64,000 nt of DNA, taken from Variovorax sp. 679. GTDB lineage: Bacteria > Pseudomonadota > Gammaproteobacteria > Burkholderiales > Burkholderiaceae_C. Made by a program: the position numbers and the translations under genes. The notes below the pieces were generated by a model. That model had not been told where the DNA came from and did no database searches. It worked only from the letters and a program-made list of their open reading frames with translations. Shown piece after piece: positions 16,347 through 24,472 of this stretch. The stretch's first letter is position 1. Each line of letters starts with the position of its first letter. The DNA lies in contig NZ_RXFS01000016.1 of assembly GCF_003952185.1 (NCBI RefSeq), positions 1 to 64,000 of the forward strand, in the 5' to 3' direction.

Positions 16347-18023
16347 ATGACCGACACCACCACGCTCCAGGCGCCCCCGCGCGTCGACTACCGCACCGAA
16401 CCCGGCCAGTACCGCCACTGGTCGCTGAGCTTCGACGGCGCCATCGCGCGCCTCGTGCTCGACATCGCGGAAGACGGCGGCATCCGCCCCGGCTACAAGC
16501 TCAAGCTCAACAGCTACGACCTGGGCGTGGACATCGAGCTGAACGACGCGCTCAACCGCGTGCGCTTCGAGCATCCCGAGGTGCGCAGCGTGATCGTCAC
16601 CAGCGGCAAGGACCGCATCTTCTGTTCGGGCGCCAACATCTTCATGCTGGGTGTGTCCAGCCACGCCTGGAAGGTCAACTTCTGCAAGTTCACCAATGAG
16701 ACGCGCAACGGCATCGAAGACTCGTCGAAGCACTCGGGCCTGAAGTTCCTCGCGGCCGTGAACGGCGCCTGCGCGGGCGGTGGCTACGAACTGGCGCTGG
16801 CCTGCGACGAGATCCTGCTGGTGGACGACCGCTCCTCGGCCGTGTCGCTGCCCGAAGTGCCGCTGCTGGGCGTGCTGCCCGGCACCGGCGGCCTGACCCG
16901 CGTGACCGACAAGCGCCACGTGCGCCATGACCTTGCAGACATCTTCTGCACCAGCGTCGAAGGCGTTCGCGGCCAGCGCGCGGTCGACTGGCGCCTGGTC
17001 GACGCAGTGGCCAAGCCCGCGCAGTTCGCAGCGGCCGTGCAGGAGCGTGCTTCGCAGCTCGCCTCCGGCAGCGATCGCCCGGCCAGCGGCAAAGGCGTGG
17101 CGCTGACCCGCCTCGAGCGCACCGACAGCGCCGACGGCATTGCCTACTCGCACGTCAATGTGCAGATCGACCGCAGCAAGCGAACCGCCACGATCACCGT
17201 CAAGTCGCCCACCGGCGCGCAACCGGCCGACGTGGCCGCCATCGAAGCCGCCGGCACCGCCTGGTGGCCGCTCGCGGTGTGCCGCGAGCTCGACGACGCG
17301 ATCCTCAACCTGCGCACCAACGAGCTCGACATCGGCACCTGGCTGCTCAAGACCGAAGGCGACGCCGCCGCCGTGCTCGCGTCGGACGCGGTGATGCTCG
17401 CCAACAATGACCACTGGCTGGTGCGCGAGACCATCGGCGCGCTGCGCCGCACGCTGGCGCGCCTCGATGTTTCCTCGCGCAGCCTGTTCGCGCTGGTGGA
17501 AGCCGGCTCGTGCTTCGCCGGCACGCTCGCCGAGCTGGCCTTCGCCGCCGACCGCACGTACATGCTCGCGCTGCCCGACGACGCCGACCGCGCGCCGAAG
17601 CTCGTGCTGAACGAATTCAACTTCGGCTTCTTCCCGATGGTGAACGACCAGAGCCGCCTGCAGCGCCGCTTCTATGAAGAGGCCGCGCCGCTCGAAGCTG
17701 CGCGCGCCGCCGCCGGCAAGGCGCTCGATGCCGACGAGGCGCTGAAGCTCGGCCTCGTCACCGCCGCGCCCGACGACATCGACTGGGACGACGAGATCCG
17801 CATCGTCATCGAGGAGCGCGCCGCCATGTCGCCCGATGCGCTCACCGGCCTCGAAGCCAACCTGCGCTTCGCGAGCAAGGAGAACATGGCCACGCGCATC
17901 TTCGGCCGGCTCACCGCCTGGCAGAACTGGATCTTCAACCGCCCGAACGCCGTCGGCGAGAAGGGGGCATTGAAGGTCTACGGCACCGGCCAGAAAGCCG
18001 GCTTCGACATGAATCGGGTATGA
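16347..18023 (+). CDS. boxC: 2,3-epoxybenzoyl-CoA dihydrolase BoxC
   Basis: 558-residue crotonase-superfamily enzyme that hydrolyses 2,3-epoxybenzoyl-CoA with two waters to 3,4-dehydroadipyl-CoA semialdehyde and formate. The crotonase oxyanion region is visible in NGACAGGGYELALACDEI, and the downstream active-site segment SLPEVPLLGVLPGTGGLTRV carries the acidic residue. The length (roughly twice a simple enoyl-CoA hydratase) is characteristic of BoxC. ATG at 16347 follows CAGGAG at the right distance; the reading frame extends 25 codons upstream into the promoter region and that part was not used. boxB follows after repeat copy 4. Confidence 0.95.
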   Translation: MTDTTTLQAPPRVDYRTEPGQYRHWSLSFDGAIARLVLDIAEDGGIRPGYKLKLNSYDLGVDIELNDALNRVRFEHPEVRSVIVTSGKDRIFCSGANIFMLGVSSHAWKVNFCKFTNETRNGIEDSSKHSGLKFLAAVNGACAGGGYELALACDEILLVDDRSSAVSLPEVPLLGVLPGTGGLTRVTDKRHVRHDLADIFCTSVEGVRGQRAVDWRLVDAVAKPAQFAAAVQERASQLASGSDRPASGKGVALTRLERTDSADGIAYSHVNVQIDRSKRTATITVKSPTGAQPADVAAIEAAGTAWWPLAVCRELDDAILNLRTNELDIGTWLLKTEGDAAAVLASDAVMLANNDHWLVRETIGALRRTLARLDVSSRSLFALVEAGSCFAGTLAELAFAADRTYMLALPDDADRAPKLVLNEFNFGFFPMVNDQSRLQRRFYEEAAPLEAARAAAGKALDADEALKLGLVTAAPDDIDWDDEIRIVIEERAAMSPDALTGLEANLRFASKENMATRIFGRLTAWQNWIFNRPNAVGEKGALKVYGTGQKAGFDMNRV

Positions 18024-18115
18024 CCCCCAGGGCTTCGCGCACTTCGTGTCGCTTCGCCAACCCCCTTCCAGGGGGCAACGCTAGCGGCCCGGCAAAGCCG
18101 GTTCCGCAGCGTTCC
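18023..18115 (+). repeat. box-cluster intergenic repeat, copy 4
   Basis: Fourth copy, beginning on the last base of the boxC TGA stop and filling most of the 136-bp gap to boxB. It shows CCCCCTTCCAGGGGG and CCGGCAAAGCCGG; the last part reads GCAGCGTTCC instead of GCGGTGTTCC. Paired differences such as this suggest decay from a common source. Confidence 0.85.
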
Positions 18116-18159
18116 TTGAACAGACATCTCTCCAGCAACCATTCGACAAAGGTTTCGCC

Positions 18160-19587
18160 ATGAGCACGATCAACTACAGCGAGAAGATCCCCAACAACGT
18201 CAACCTCGGCGAAGACCGCACGCTGCAGCGCGCGCTCGAAGGCTGGCAGCCCAACTTCATCAACTGGTGGGATGACGTGGGCCCCGAGGGCTCGACCAAC
18301 CACGAGGTGTACCTGCGCACGGCCGTGAGCGTCGACCCGCAGGGCTGGGCCCAGTTCGGCCACGTGAAGATGCGCGACTACCGCTGGGGCATCTTTCTGA
18401 ACCCGGGCGACGCCAACCGCGAGATCCACTTCGGCGACCATAAGGGCGAGAAGGCTTGGCAGGACGTGCCCGGCGAGCACCGCGCCAACCTGCGCCGCAT
18501 CATCGTGACGCAGGGCGACACCGAGCCCGCTTCGGTCGAGCAGCAGCGCCACCTGGGCCTGACCGCGCCCAGCATGTACGACCTGCGCAACCTGTTCCAG
18601 ATCAACGTGGAGGAGGGCCGTCACCTGTGGGCCATGGTCTACCTGCTGCACAAGCACTTCGGCCGCGACGGCCGCGAGGAAGCCGAGGCGCTCTTGCAGC
18701 GCACCTCCGGCGACGAGAACAACCCGCGGATCCTGGGCGCCTTCAACGAGCGCACGCCCGACTGGCTCGCGTTCTTCATGTTCACGTACTTCACCGACCG
18801 CGACGGCAAGTTCCAGCTGTCGGCGCTGGCCGAGAGCGCCTTCGATCCGCTGGCGCGCACCACGAAGTTCATGCTGACCGAAGAGGCCCACCACATGTTC
18901 GTGGGCGAGAGCGGCGTGTCGCGCGTCATCGCGCGCACCGCGCAGGTCATGAACGAGCTGAAGACCGACGACCCGCAGAAGGTGCGTGCGGCCGGCTGCA
19001 TCGACCTGGGCACCATCCAGCGCTACCTGAACTTCCACTACAGCGTGACCATCGACCTGTTCGGCGCTGACCAGTCGAGCAACGCGGCCATCTTCTACAG
19101 CTCGGGCCTGAAGGGTCGCTACGAAGAAGGCAAGCGCACCGACGACCACGTGCTCAAGGGCCAGACCTACAAGGTGCTCGAGGTGAAGGACGGCCAGCTC
19201 GTCGAGAAGGACGTGCCGATGCTCAACGCGCTCAACGAAGTGCTGCGCGACGACTTCATCAAGGACTCGGTGGCCGGCGTGGGCCGCTGGAACAAGGTGC
19301 TGGAGAAAGCCGGCATCCCGACCCGCCTGGTCGTGCCGCACAAGGCTTTCAACCGCCAGATCGGTGCGCTCGCCGGCATCAAGATGTCGCCGGAAGGCCG
19401 CGTGGTGAACGACATGGAATGGGCCGCCAAGCGCGACGAGTGGTTGCCCAGTGCCGAAGACTTCGCTTTCGTGGCATCGTTGATGGGCCGCGTGGTGGAG
19501 CCGGGCAAGTTCGCGGGCTGGATCTCGCCGCCGGTGATGGGCATCAATCGCCAGCCGGTCGATTTCGAGTACGTGCGCTTCGGCTGA
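18160..19587 (+). CDS. boxB: benzoyl-CoA 2,3-epoxidase subunit BoxB
   Basis: 475-residue class I diiron oxygenase that epoxidises benzoyl-CoA with O2 and electrons from BoxA. The two iron-binding motifs are visible as EEGRH at residues 151-155 and EEAHH at 241-245. The length and the N-terminal YSEKIPNNVNL segment match BoxB. AAGG lies nine bases before the ATG. It is followed by boxA after 49 bp and preceded by boxC, the usual box order. Expression should follow boxC under BoxR control. The call is secure from motifs and context. Confidence 0.96.
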   Translation: MSTINYSEKIPNNVNLGEDRTLQRALEGWQPNFINWWDDVGPEGSTNHEVYLRTAVSVDPQGWAQFGHVKMRDYRWGIFLNPGDANREIHFGDHKGEKAWQDVPGEHRANLRRIIVTQGDTEPASVEQQRHLGLTAPSMYDLRNLFQINVEEGRHLWAMVYLLHKHFGRDGREEAEALLQRTSGDENNPRILGAFNERTPDWLAFFMFTYFTDRDGKFQLSALAESAFDPLARTTKFMLTEEAHHMFVGESGVSRVIARTAQVMNELKTDDPQKVRAAGCIDLGTIQRYLNFHYSVTIDLFGADQSSNAAIFYSSGLKGRYEEGKRTDDHVLKGQTYKVLEVKDGQLVEKDVPMLNALNEVLRDDFIKDSVAGVGRWNKVLEKAGIPTRLVVPHKAFNRQIGALAGIKMSPEGRVVNDMEWAAKRDEWLPSAEDFAFVASLMGRVVEPGKFAGWISPPVMGINRQPVDFEYVRFG

Positions 19588-19636
19588 ACGCGTGAATTGA
19601 ATCCCTCGTCCCCACGGCGAGGGGATGGAGAACAAC

Positions 19637-20929
19637 ATGGACATGGCCGTTGAAGCCGGGGTCATCAAGCAGCACCTGATCGACCCCGAGATCTGCATCC
19701 GCTGCAACACCTGCGAGGCCACCTGCCCCGTCAATGCGATCACGCACGACGACAACAACTACGTCGTGCGGGCCGACATCTGCAACGGTTGCATGGCCTG
19801 CATCTCGCCGTGCCCGACGGGCTCGATCGACAACTGGCGCACCATGCCTCTGGTGCGCGCGTATTCGATCGAGGAGCAGTTCACGTGGGAGTCGCTGCCT
19901 GCGGAGCTGTCGCCCGAGGAGCTCGAGGCGGCCGGCGTTTCGGCGGATGTGGCGGGCGACCCCGAAGCCGCCGTGCCCGCGCAGACGCAGGCACAGGCCC
20001 AGGCGGCGGTCGAATCGCTCGAGCCGGCCTTCAACTCCGCGCAGTACGGTGCCACCGTGCCGCCCTGGTCGGCCGCGCACGCCTACACCAACCTCTTTCC
20101 GCCAAAGACGCCGACCACGGCCACCGTGGTGGGCAACTTCAACTGCACCGAGGCCGGCTTCGACAGCGAGACGCACCACATCGTGCTCGACTTCGGCGTG
20201 GTGCCGTTCCCGGTGCTCGAAGGCCAGTCGATCGGCATCGTGCCGCCGGGCGTCGACGCCATCGGCAAACGCCACCATGCGCGCCAGTATTCGGTGGCCA
20301 GCCCGCGCAACGGCGAGCGGCCCGGCTACAACAACGTCTCGCTCACCGTGAAGCGCGTGACCGAGGACCACGAAGGCGAGCCGGTGCGTGGCGTGTGCTC
20401 CAACTACGTGTGCGACCTGAAGGTGGGCGACACGGTGCAGGTGGTGGGGCCCTTCGGTTCCTCGTTCCTGATGCCGAACCATCCCCGCTCGCACATCGTG
20501 ATGATCTGCACCGGTACCGGCAGCGCGCCGATGCGCGCCATGACCGAATGGCGCCGCCGCCTGCGCAAGAGCGGCAAGTTCGAGGGCGGCAAGCTGATGC
20601 TGTTCTTCGGCGCGCGCACGCAGCAGGAGCTGCCGTACTTCGGCCCGCTGCAGTCGCTGCCCAAGGACTTCATCGACATCAACCTCGCGTTCTCGCGCAC
20701 GCCGGGGCAGCCCAAGCGCTATGTGCAGGACCTGATGCGCGAGCGCGCCGCCGACCTGGCCGCGCTGCTGAAGGACGGCAGCAGCCACTTCTACGTGTGC
20801 GGCCTGAAGAGCATGGAAGAGGGCGTGGTGCTCGCACTGCGCGACGTGGCGAAGGAAGCGGGGCTCGACTGGGACACGGTGGGCGCCGCGCTGAAGCGCG
20901 AAGGCCGCCTGCACCTCGAAACGTACTAA
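19637..20929 (+). CDS. boxA: benzoyl-CoA 2,3-epoxidase reductase subunit BoxA
   Basis: 430-residue iron-sulfur flavoprotein that passes electrons from NADPH to BoxB. Two [4Fe-4S] ferredoxin motifs are at Cys20/23/26/30 and Cys49/52/55/59. An Ala/Gln/Glu-rich linker (about residues 95-130) follows, then a ferredoxin-NADP reductase module with RQYSVASPRNGERPGYNN (FAD), VCSNYVCDLKVGD, and the NADPH segment ICTGTGSAPMRAM. It ends with ETY, as FNR-type reductases end in an aromatic residue. ATG at 19637 has GGAG seven bases ahead; an ATG at 19625 is in frame but its Shine-Dalgarno abuts it. Confidence 0.95.
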   Translation: MDMAVEAGVIKQHLIDPEICIRCNTCEATCPVNAITHDDNNYVVRADICNGCMACISPCPTGSIDNWRTMPLVRAYSIEEQFTWESLPAELSPEELEAAGVSADVAGDPEAAVPAQTQAQAQAAVESLEPAFNSAQYGATVPPWSAAHAYTNLFPPKTPTTATVVGNFNCTEAGFDSETHHIVLDFGVVPFPVLEGQSIGIVPPGVDAIGKRHHARQYSVASPRNGERPGYNNVSLTVKRVTEDHEGEPVRGVCSNYVCDLKVGDTVQVVGPFGSSFLMPNHPRSHIVMICTGTGSAPMRAMTEWRRRLRKSGKFEGGKLMLFFGARTQQELPYFGPLQSLPKDFIDINLAFSRTPGQPKRYVQDLMRERAADLAALLKDGSSHFYVCGLKSMEEGVVLALRDVAKEAGLDWDTVGAALKREGRLHLETY

Positions 20930-20939
20930 GCTGCGGCGG

Positions 20940-21383
20940 ATGAAGTTCGCCGACTTCCACGCCGGCCAGGTCATCGAGGCCGGGCCCTATGTGCTCACCG
21001 AAGCCGAGCTCCTGCAGTTCGCGCGGGCCTACGACCCGCAGTGGTTCCACACCGATGCGGAAGCGGCAGCCGAAAGCCCTTTCGGCGGACTCATCGCGAG
21101 CGGCTGGCACACCTGCTCCATCGCGATGAAACTGGTGGTGAGGGCGGCGCTCGCCGGCTCCGAATCATTCGCATCGCCGGGCCTGGAGCACGTGCGCTGG
21201 CCCAACCCCGTGCGCCCAGGTGACGCGTTGCGGCTGGTGGCCGACGTGATCGAGGTGCGCCGTTCCGGGAAGCGCCCGACGCTCGGCATCCTGCGCTGGC
21301 GCTGGCGGCTATTCAATCAGCGCGAACTGATGGTGCTCGACACCGAGGTCACGAGCCTGTTCAAGCTCAAGCCGGCGGACTGA
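20940..21383 (+). CDS. MaoC-like (R)-enoyl-CoA hydratase/dehydratase family protein
   Basis: 147-residue hot-dog fold protein. The catalytic region of MaoC hydratases is visible as YDPQWFHTDAEAAAESPFGGLIASGWH, with Asp, the following His and the PFGGLIASGWH loop. It starts 10 bp after boxA and so belongs to the same operon. A hydratase for a dehydroadipyl-CoA intermediate would fit the lower box pathway, which otherwise lacks hydratase and thiolase genes here; that assignment is inference. A strong terminator follows its stop. Confidence 0.85.
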   Translation: MKFADFHAGQVIEAGPYVLTEAELLQFARAYDPQWFHTDAEAAAESPFGGLIASGWHTCSIAMKLVVRAALAGSESFASPGLEHVRWPNPVRPGDALRLVADVIEVRRSGKRPTLGILRWRWRLFNQRELMVLDTEVTSLFKLKPAD

Positions 21384-21398
21384 TCGACCGAGCAAGGA

Positions 21399-21432
21399 AA
21401 AGGCCCGCGGCGCACCGGCACCGCGGGCCTTT
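21399..21432. terminator. bidirectional rho-independent terminator after the box operon
   Basis: A 12-bp perfect stem, AAAGGCCCGCGG (21399-21410) and CCGCGGGCCTTT (21421-21432), with a 10-base loop. It separates the plus-strand boxA-maoC unit from the convergent Gly-rich protein gene and carries A and T runs for both directions. Confidence 0.85.
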
Positions 21433-21453
21433 CTCATCGGGCTGAAGTCGTCG

Positions 21454-21918
21454 TTACTTCTTGATGTCGACCGCGCCCGAGCCCTGGGCCTTGCCATGAG
21501 CCTTCGCACCGACGGCAGGCGCCTTCACCGCGCCGCCGGCCGAGCCGACCGCTCCGGTCGCGCCGTCGAGCGTGCCGCCCACGGTGTTGGTCACGCCGCC
21601 GACGGCATTCGTCGCTCCGCCGACCGCGTTCGTGGCGCCGCTGACGGCACCAGTCGCGCCACCCAGCACGCCGCCGACTGCATTGCCCGCGGCGCCCGTT
21701 GCACCGCCGGCGTTCGTGTTCGCGCCGGCCCCGGCATTGGCGCCGGTCGCTGCGCTCGCGCCGCTGCGTGTGCCCGTGCTCGAGCCCGACGCATTCACGT
21801 CGGCATTGACCCCGACACCGACCCCGACGCCTTGCGCCTGGGCTGCGCCGCCGATGGCCAGGAGGCCTGCGAGCAGGGCGCCGAGAACGATGCGGTTGTG
21901 TTGCTTTTGCTGCTTCAT
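21454..21918 (-). CDS. secreted Gly/Ala/Val/Thr-rich repeat protein
   Basis: 154-residue protein of unknown function. Residues 1-29 form a signal peptide (hydrophobic core ending AAQAQG). The mature part is almost only Gly, Ala, Val, Thr, Asn and Ser: first a GVGVGVGVN run, then Ala/Gly/Asn-rich sequence, then near-tandem units of the type ATNAVGG, VTNTVGG and TLDGATGAVG. It ends in a basic, Lys-rich tail (KAHGKAQGSGAVDIKK). It has no catalytic motif. AGGA is nine bases before the chosen ATG; a further ATG at 21942 would add eight residues before the signal peptide. A surface or periplasmic structural role is possible but unproven. Confidence 0.7.
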   Translation of the reverse strand: MKQQKQHNRIVLGALLAGLLAIGGAAQAQGVGVGVGVNADVNASGSSTGTRSGASAATGANAGAGANTNAGGATGAAGNAVGGVLGGATGAVSGATNAVGGATNAVGGVTNTVGGTLDGATGAVGSAGGAVKAPAVGAKAHGKAQGSGAVDIKK

Positions 21919-21956
21919 GGGTGACTGTTCCTTTCGTAGCATGGTCACGGTTTCAA

Positions 21957-21983
21957 CGAACCGACCGGGGTTCGATCGGTTCG
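21957..21983. promoter_or_regulatory. 8-bp inverted repeat upstream of the Gly-rich protein gene
   Basis: CGAACCGA (21957-21964) and TCGGTTCG (21976-21983) are perfect complements with an 11-base spacer. They lie about 40-65 bp upstream of the start codon, in the leader or promoter. It could be an operator or a 5' UTR hairpin; no regulator is adjacent. Confidence 0.4.
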
Positions 21984-22094
21984 GGGGCAACCATGGCCGG
22001 GCCGCGATCTGTCGCCATGTGCGCCACAGTCGTCCGTGCGTGTGGGAATCGGCTGTCGGCGGAATCGGGGGCTCGGACGTTAGCCCCGACCTGC

Positions 22095-23126
22095 TCAAGG
22101 CAGCAGATGCGCGCTGAAGAACGCCGTTGTCTTGCGGTTCACTTCCGGCAGCACGCCCGCGCGGTCGAAGCCGGGTGGGTCGTCGAGCATGTCGCCGACC
22201 AGCCCCGTGAGGCCCGGAGGCGGGGGCGAGAGCAGTGCGCCGTGGCCACCGGTGGGCATGTCCGCGATCAACTCGCAGCGCGGCAGGCAGGCCGCCAGCA
22301 CGCGGTCGCTGTGGAAGCGCGGGATGAGCCATCGGTCATGCCGCGCGGTGATCAGGCCCAGCGGCACGCGCGGATTGGCCAGCGAGGCCATGTCGAAATC
22401 GGCCGACGAGGGCGCGCCCGCCACGATGGCGGCGATGCGCGGGTCCGTGTGTTCGCGCGGCGCGGCGTCGTCGAAGCGATGGCGGATGACGAACAGCGCG
22501 GCCCATTTCCTGATGCCGTCGAGCGGGCCGCCGGTCAGTCGCGTGATGAGTCCGACGCAGGACTGGAAGTCGTCCACCAGGTTCGCCTCGCAATGCTGCA
22601 TGAACCCGGCCGGCGACCAGCGCCCGCCCGCGAGGCTCAATGCCGTGTGGCCGCCCGCCGACATGCCGTACATGCCGACCTTGTCGAGCTGCAGCAGCGG
22701 CGCGAATCGCGGGTCGCGCCCTACCGCGTCGATGGCGCGCGACACCTCGGCCGGACGCATCGACCAGCTGTCGGGGCCGGGATTGCTGTCGTCCTTGTAG
22801 TTGTCGGCCTTGTGCTCGGGCATGGCGACGATGAAGCCGGCCCCGACCAGGCTGCGCGCGATGTCCGCGTGCACCCACGGTGCGCCACCGGAGCCATGCG
22901 AGACGATGACCAGCCGGCCGTTGCCACGCACCGGCGTGCCCTGCACGGCGAGGTCGAAGGTGAAGCGCCCGCGGCGGGTGGGCTGGGCCGCGTCGGCGGA
23001 CGGGTAGAACACCGTTACCGGGCCGTCGCCGGGCGCGGCGGGAATTTCCGCGAGTCCCATCGAGGCGTGAACCCAACCGGACCACAGCGCCAGCAGCAGG
23101 CACAGGAAATACAGACGTCTTCTCAT
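22095..23126 (-). CDS. exported alpha/beta hydrolase (dienelactone-hydrolase/PAF-acetylhydrolase-like)
   Basis: 343-residue predicted periplasmic hydrolase. A signal peptide covers residues 1-21 (MRRRLYFLCLLLALWSGWVHA). The oxyanion segment VIVSHGSGGAPW, the nucleophile elbow GMYGMSAGGHTALSLAGG (Ser) and a late His in PTGGHGALLSPPP support an alpha/beta hydrolase. The whole layout resembles the family annotated as dienelactone hydrolase or platelet-activating-factor acetylhydrolase-like proteins. The natural substrate is unknown. It lies downstream of a membrane AraC regulator with a 113-bp gap and may be its target (inference). Confidence 0.75.
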   Translation of the reverse strand: MRRRLYFLCLLLALWSGWVHASMGLAEIPAAPGDGPVTVFYPSADAAQPTRRGRFTFDLAVQGTPVRGNGRLVIVSHGSGGAPWVHADIARSLVGAGFIVAMPEHKADNYKDDSNPGPDSWSMRPAEVSRAIDAVGRDPRFAPLLQLDKVGMYGMSAGGHTALSLAGGRWSPAGFMQHCEANLVDDFQSCVGLITRLTGGPLDGIRKWAALFVIRHRFDDAAPREHTDPRIAAIVAGAPSSADFDMASLANPRVPLGLITARHDRWLIPRFHSDRVLAACLPRCELIADMPTGGHGALLSPPPPGLTGLVGDMLDDPPGFDRAGVLPEVNRKTTAFFSAHLLP

Positions 23127-23239
23127 CGAACCAACTCCTTGTCGTCATCGAGGGCCCACGCCCACGGTGACCGCACGATGCCGGGCGATGCGGCCCGCGT
23201 CTTGCCGAAACCCGCAAGCGCGGCTTTCGGCCAGAGATT

Positions 23240-24412
23240 TCAGGAATCGGCCAGCTTTTTCTTGCGGAATTCGGTGGGCGTGAGGCCGGTGGCGGCCTTG
23301 AATGCGCGGTTGAACGGGCCGATGGACTGGAAGCCCGCGGTCAGTGCGATGGTCAGCACGGGAAGCTCGCGTTTCGAGGAATCGGCCAGAGCAGCCGTCG
23401 CTTCGGCCAGCCGGAAGCCGTTGACGAAGGCGTTGAAATTGCGATGGCCCAGCCGCCGGTTGATGAGCCGGCGCAGGCGGTACTCGGGCGCCGACAGCCG
23501 GGCGGCGAGGCTGGCGATGCTCAGGTCTTCGCTGCGGTAGGCGTGCTCGACCGCCATGGCGTGCTGCAGCGATTCGGCGAGGCGGTCTTCGGCGGGGTCG
23601 GGGTTGAGCGTGGGCTCCGGGGCGGGATCTGACCCGGGCCTGGCAAGTGCGGGCGCCGCGGCGGGCTGTTCTTCGGCTGCTTCCCTTTCTTCTTCTTCCG
23701 GCGCCATGACCGGAATCGCAACGGGCGCCTGCATGACAGGAAAGAGCTCCGACCCTGCCAGCCGGACCATCCGCCAAGTCACCACCGCCACGATCAGCAG
23801 CAGCATCGCCACGTCGGCGGTGGCCGAGAGGCTCGACAGCTGCCCGCGCGGCGAGGCGAGCCGCATGGCCAGCATCCCGACGCTGTAGCCGATGCCCGTC
23901 ACGACGATGAACACACGCAGCCGGCGGCGCCCCTCCACCAGGTCTGCTCGCCACTGCGAAGCCGCCGCCGTCGCGGCCAACACCGCGAAGACCAGCGGCA
24001 CGGCGCGCTGAACGCCCAGCGTGACCGGTGCAAGCACTGAAGCACTCCCCGCGACCACCGCGCAGTTGAGCGCCGCCACCGCGGCCACCACGAGCCACGC
24101 AGCGACGTGCACGGGCCGCAGCCTGAAGTCGTCGTCGAAAAGCGCCTGCACGAACACCCAGAACAGCACCGCATTGCCGACCGAGACAGCGACGAAGGGC
24201 GACTGCCACGCGCGCCGCACCGACGCCTCGAACATCGGCGTGGAACCGATGACCTGGACGCAAAGCCCCATCGCGAGCAGCACGCCGGCGCGCGCGACCG
24301 CCAGGCGCGGGCGGTCGCGGCCGAGGATCAGGGCGAGCACGAGCAGCAGGGCCAGCAGCACGCCGCGCAGGGCGGCGTCGAGCAGGCTTGACGAAAGTGG
24401 CAGCGCTGTCAT
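23240..24412 (-). CDS. AraC family regulator with N-terminal membrane domain
   Basis: 390-residue protein. Residues 1-225 contain about seven hydrophobic helices, then an acidic and Pro/Ala-rich linker (residues 240-275), then an AraC helix-turn-helix domain (residues 280-385, with SIASLAARLSAPEYRLRRLINRRLG and LTIALTAGFQSIGPFNRAFK). This architecture suggests a membrane-bound one-component sensor that binds DNA from the inner membrane. Target and ligand are unknown; the exported hydrolase gene next to it, in the same direction, is the obvious candidate. A second reading frame over the same DNA is a shadow. Confidence 0.85.
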   Translation of the reverse strand: MTALPLSSSLLDAALRGVLLALLLVLALILGRDRPRLAVARAGVLLAMGLCVQVIGSTPMFEASVRRAWQSPFVAVSVGNAVLFWVFVQALFDDDFRLRPVHVAAWLVVAAVAALNCAVVAGSASVLAPVTLGVQRAVPLVFAVLAATAAASQWRADLVEGRRRLRVFIVVTGIGYSVGMLAMRLASPRGQLSSLSATADVAMLLLIVAVVTWRMVRLAGSELFPVMQAPVAIPVMAPEEEEREAAEEQPAAAPALARPGSDPAPEPTLNPDPAEDRLAESLQHAMAVEHAYRSEDLSIASLAARLSAPEYRLRRLINRRLGHRNFNAFVNGFRLAEATAALADSSKRELPVLTIALTAGFQSIGPFNRAFKAATGLTPTEFRKKKLADS

Positions 24413-24472
24413 CGGGTGGCGTGCGTTTGGCGGCGGCCGACGATAACAGGTGGCTCGGCCTCTTGCCCGCTT

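Noticed and set aside
9155..18115. Box-cluster repeats as insertion-sequence remnants or CRISPR units
   Set aside because: No transposase, target duplications or regular spacers are present; the copies are spread over 9 kb and always follow stop codons, unlike IS ends or CRISPR repeats.
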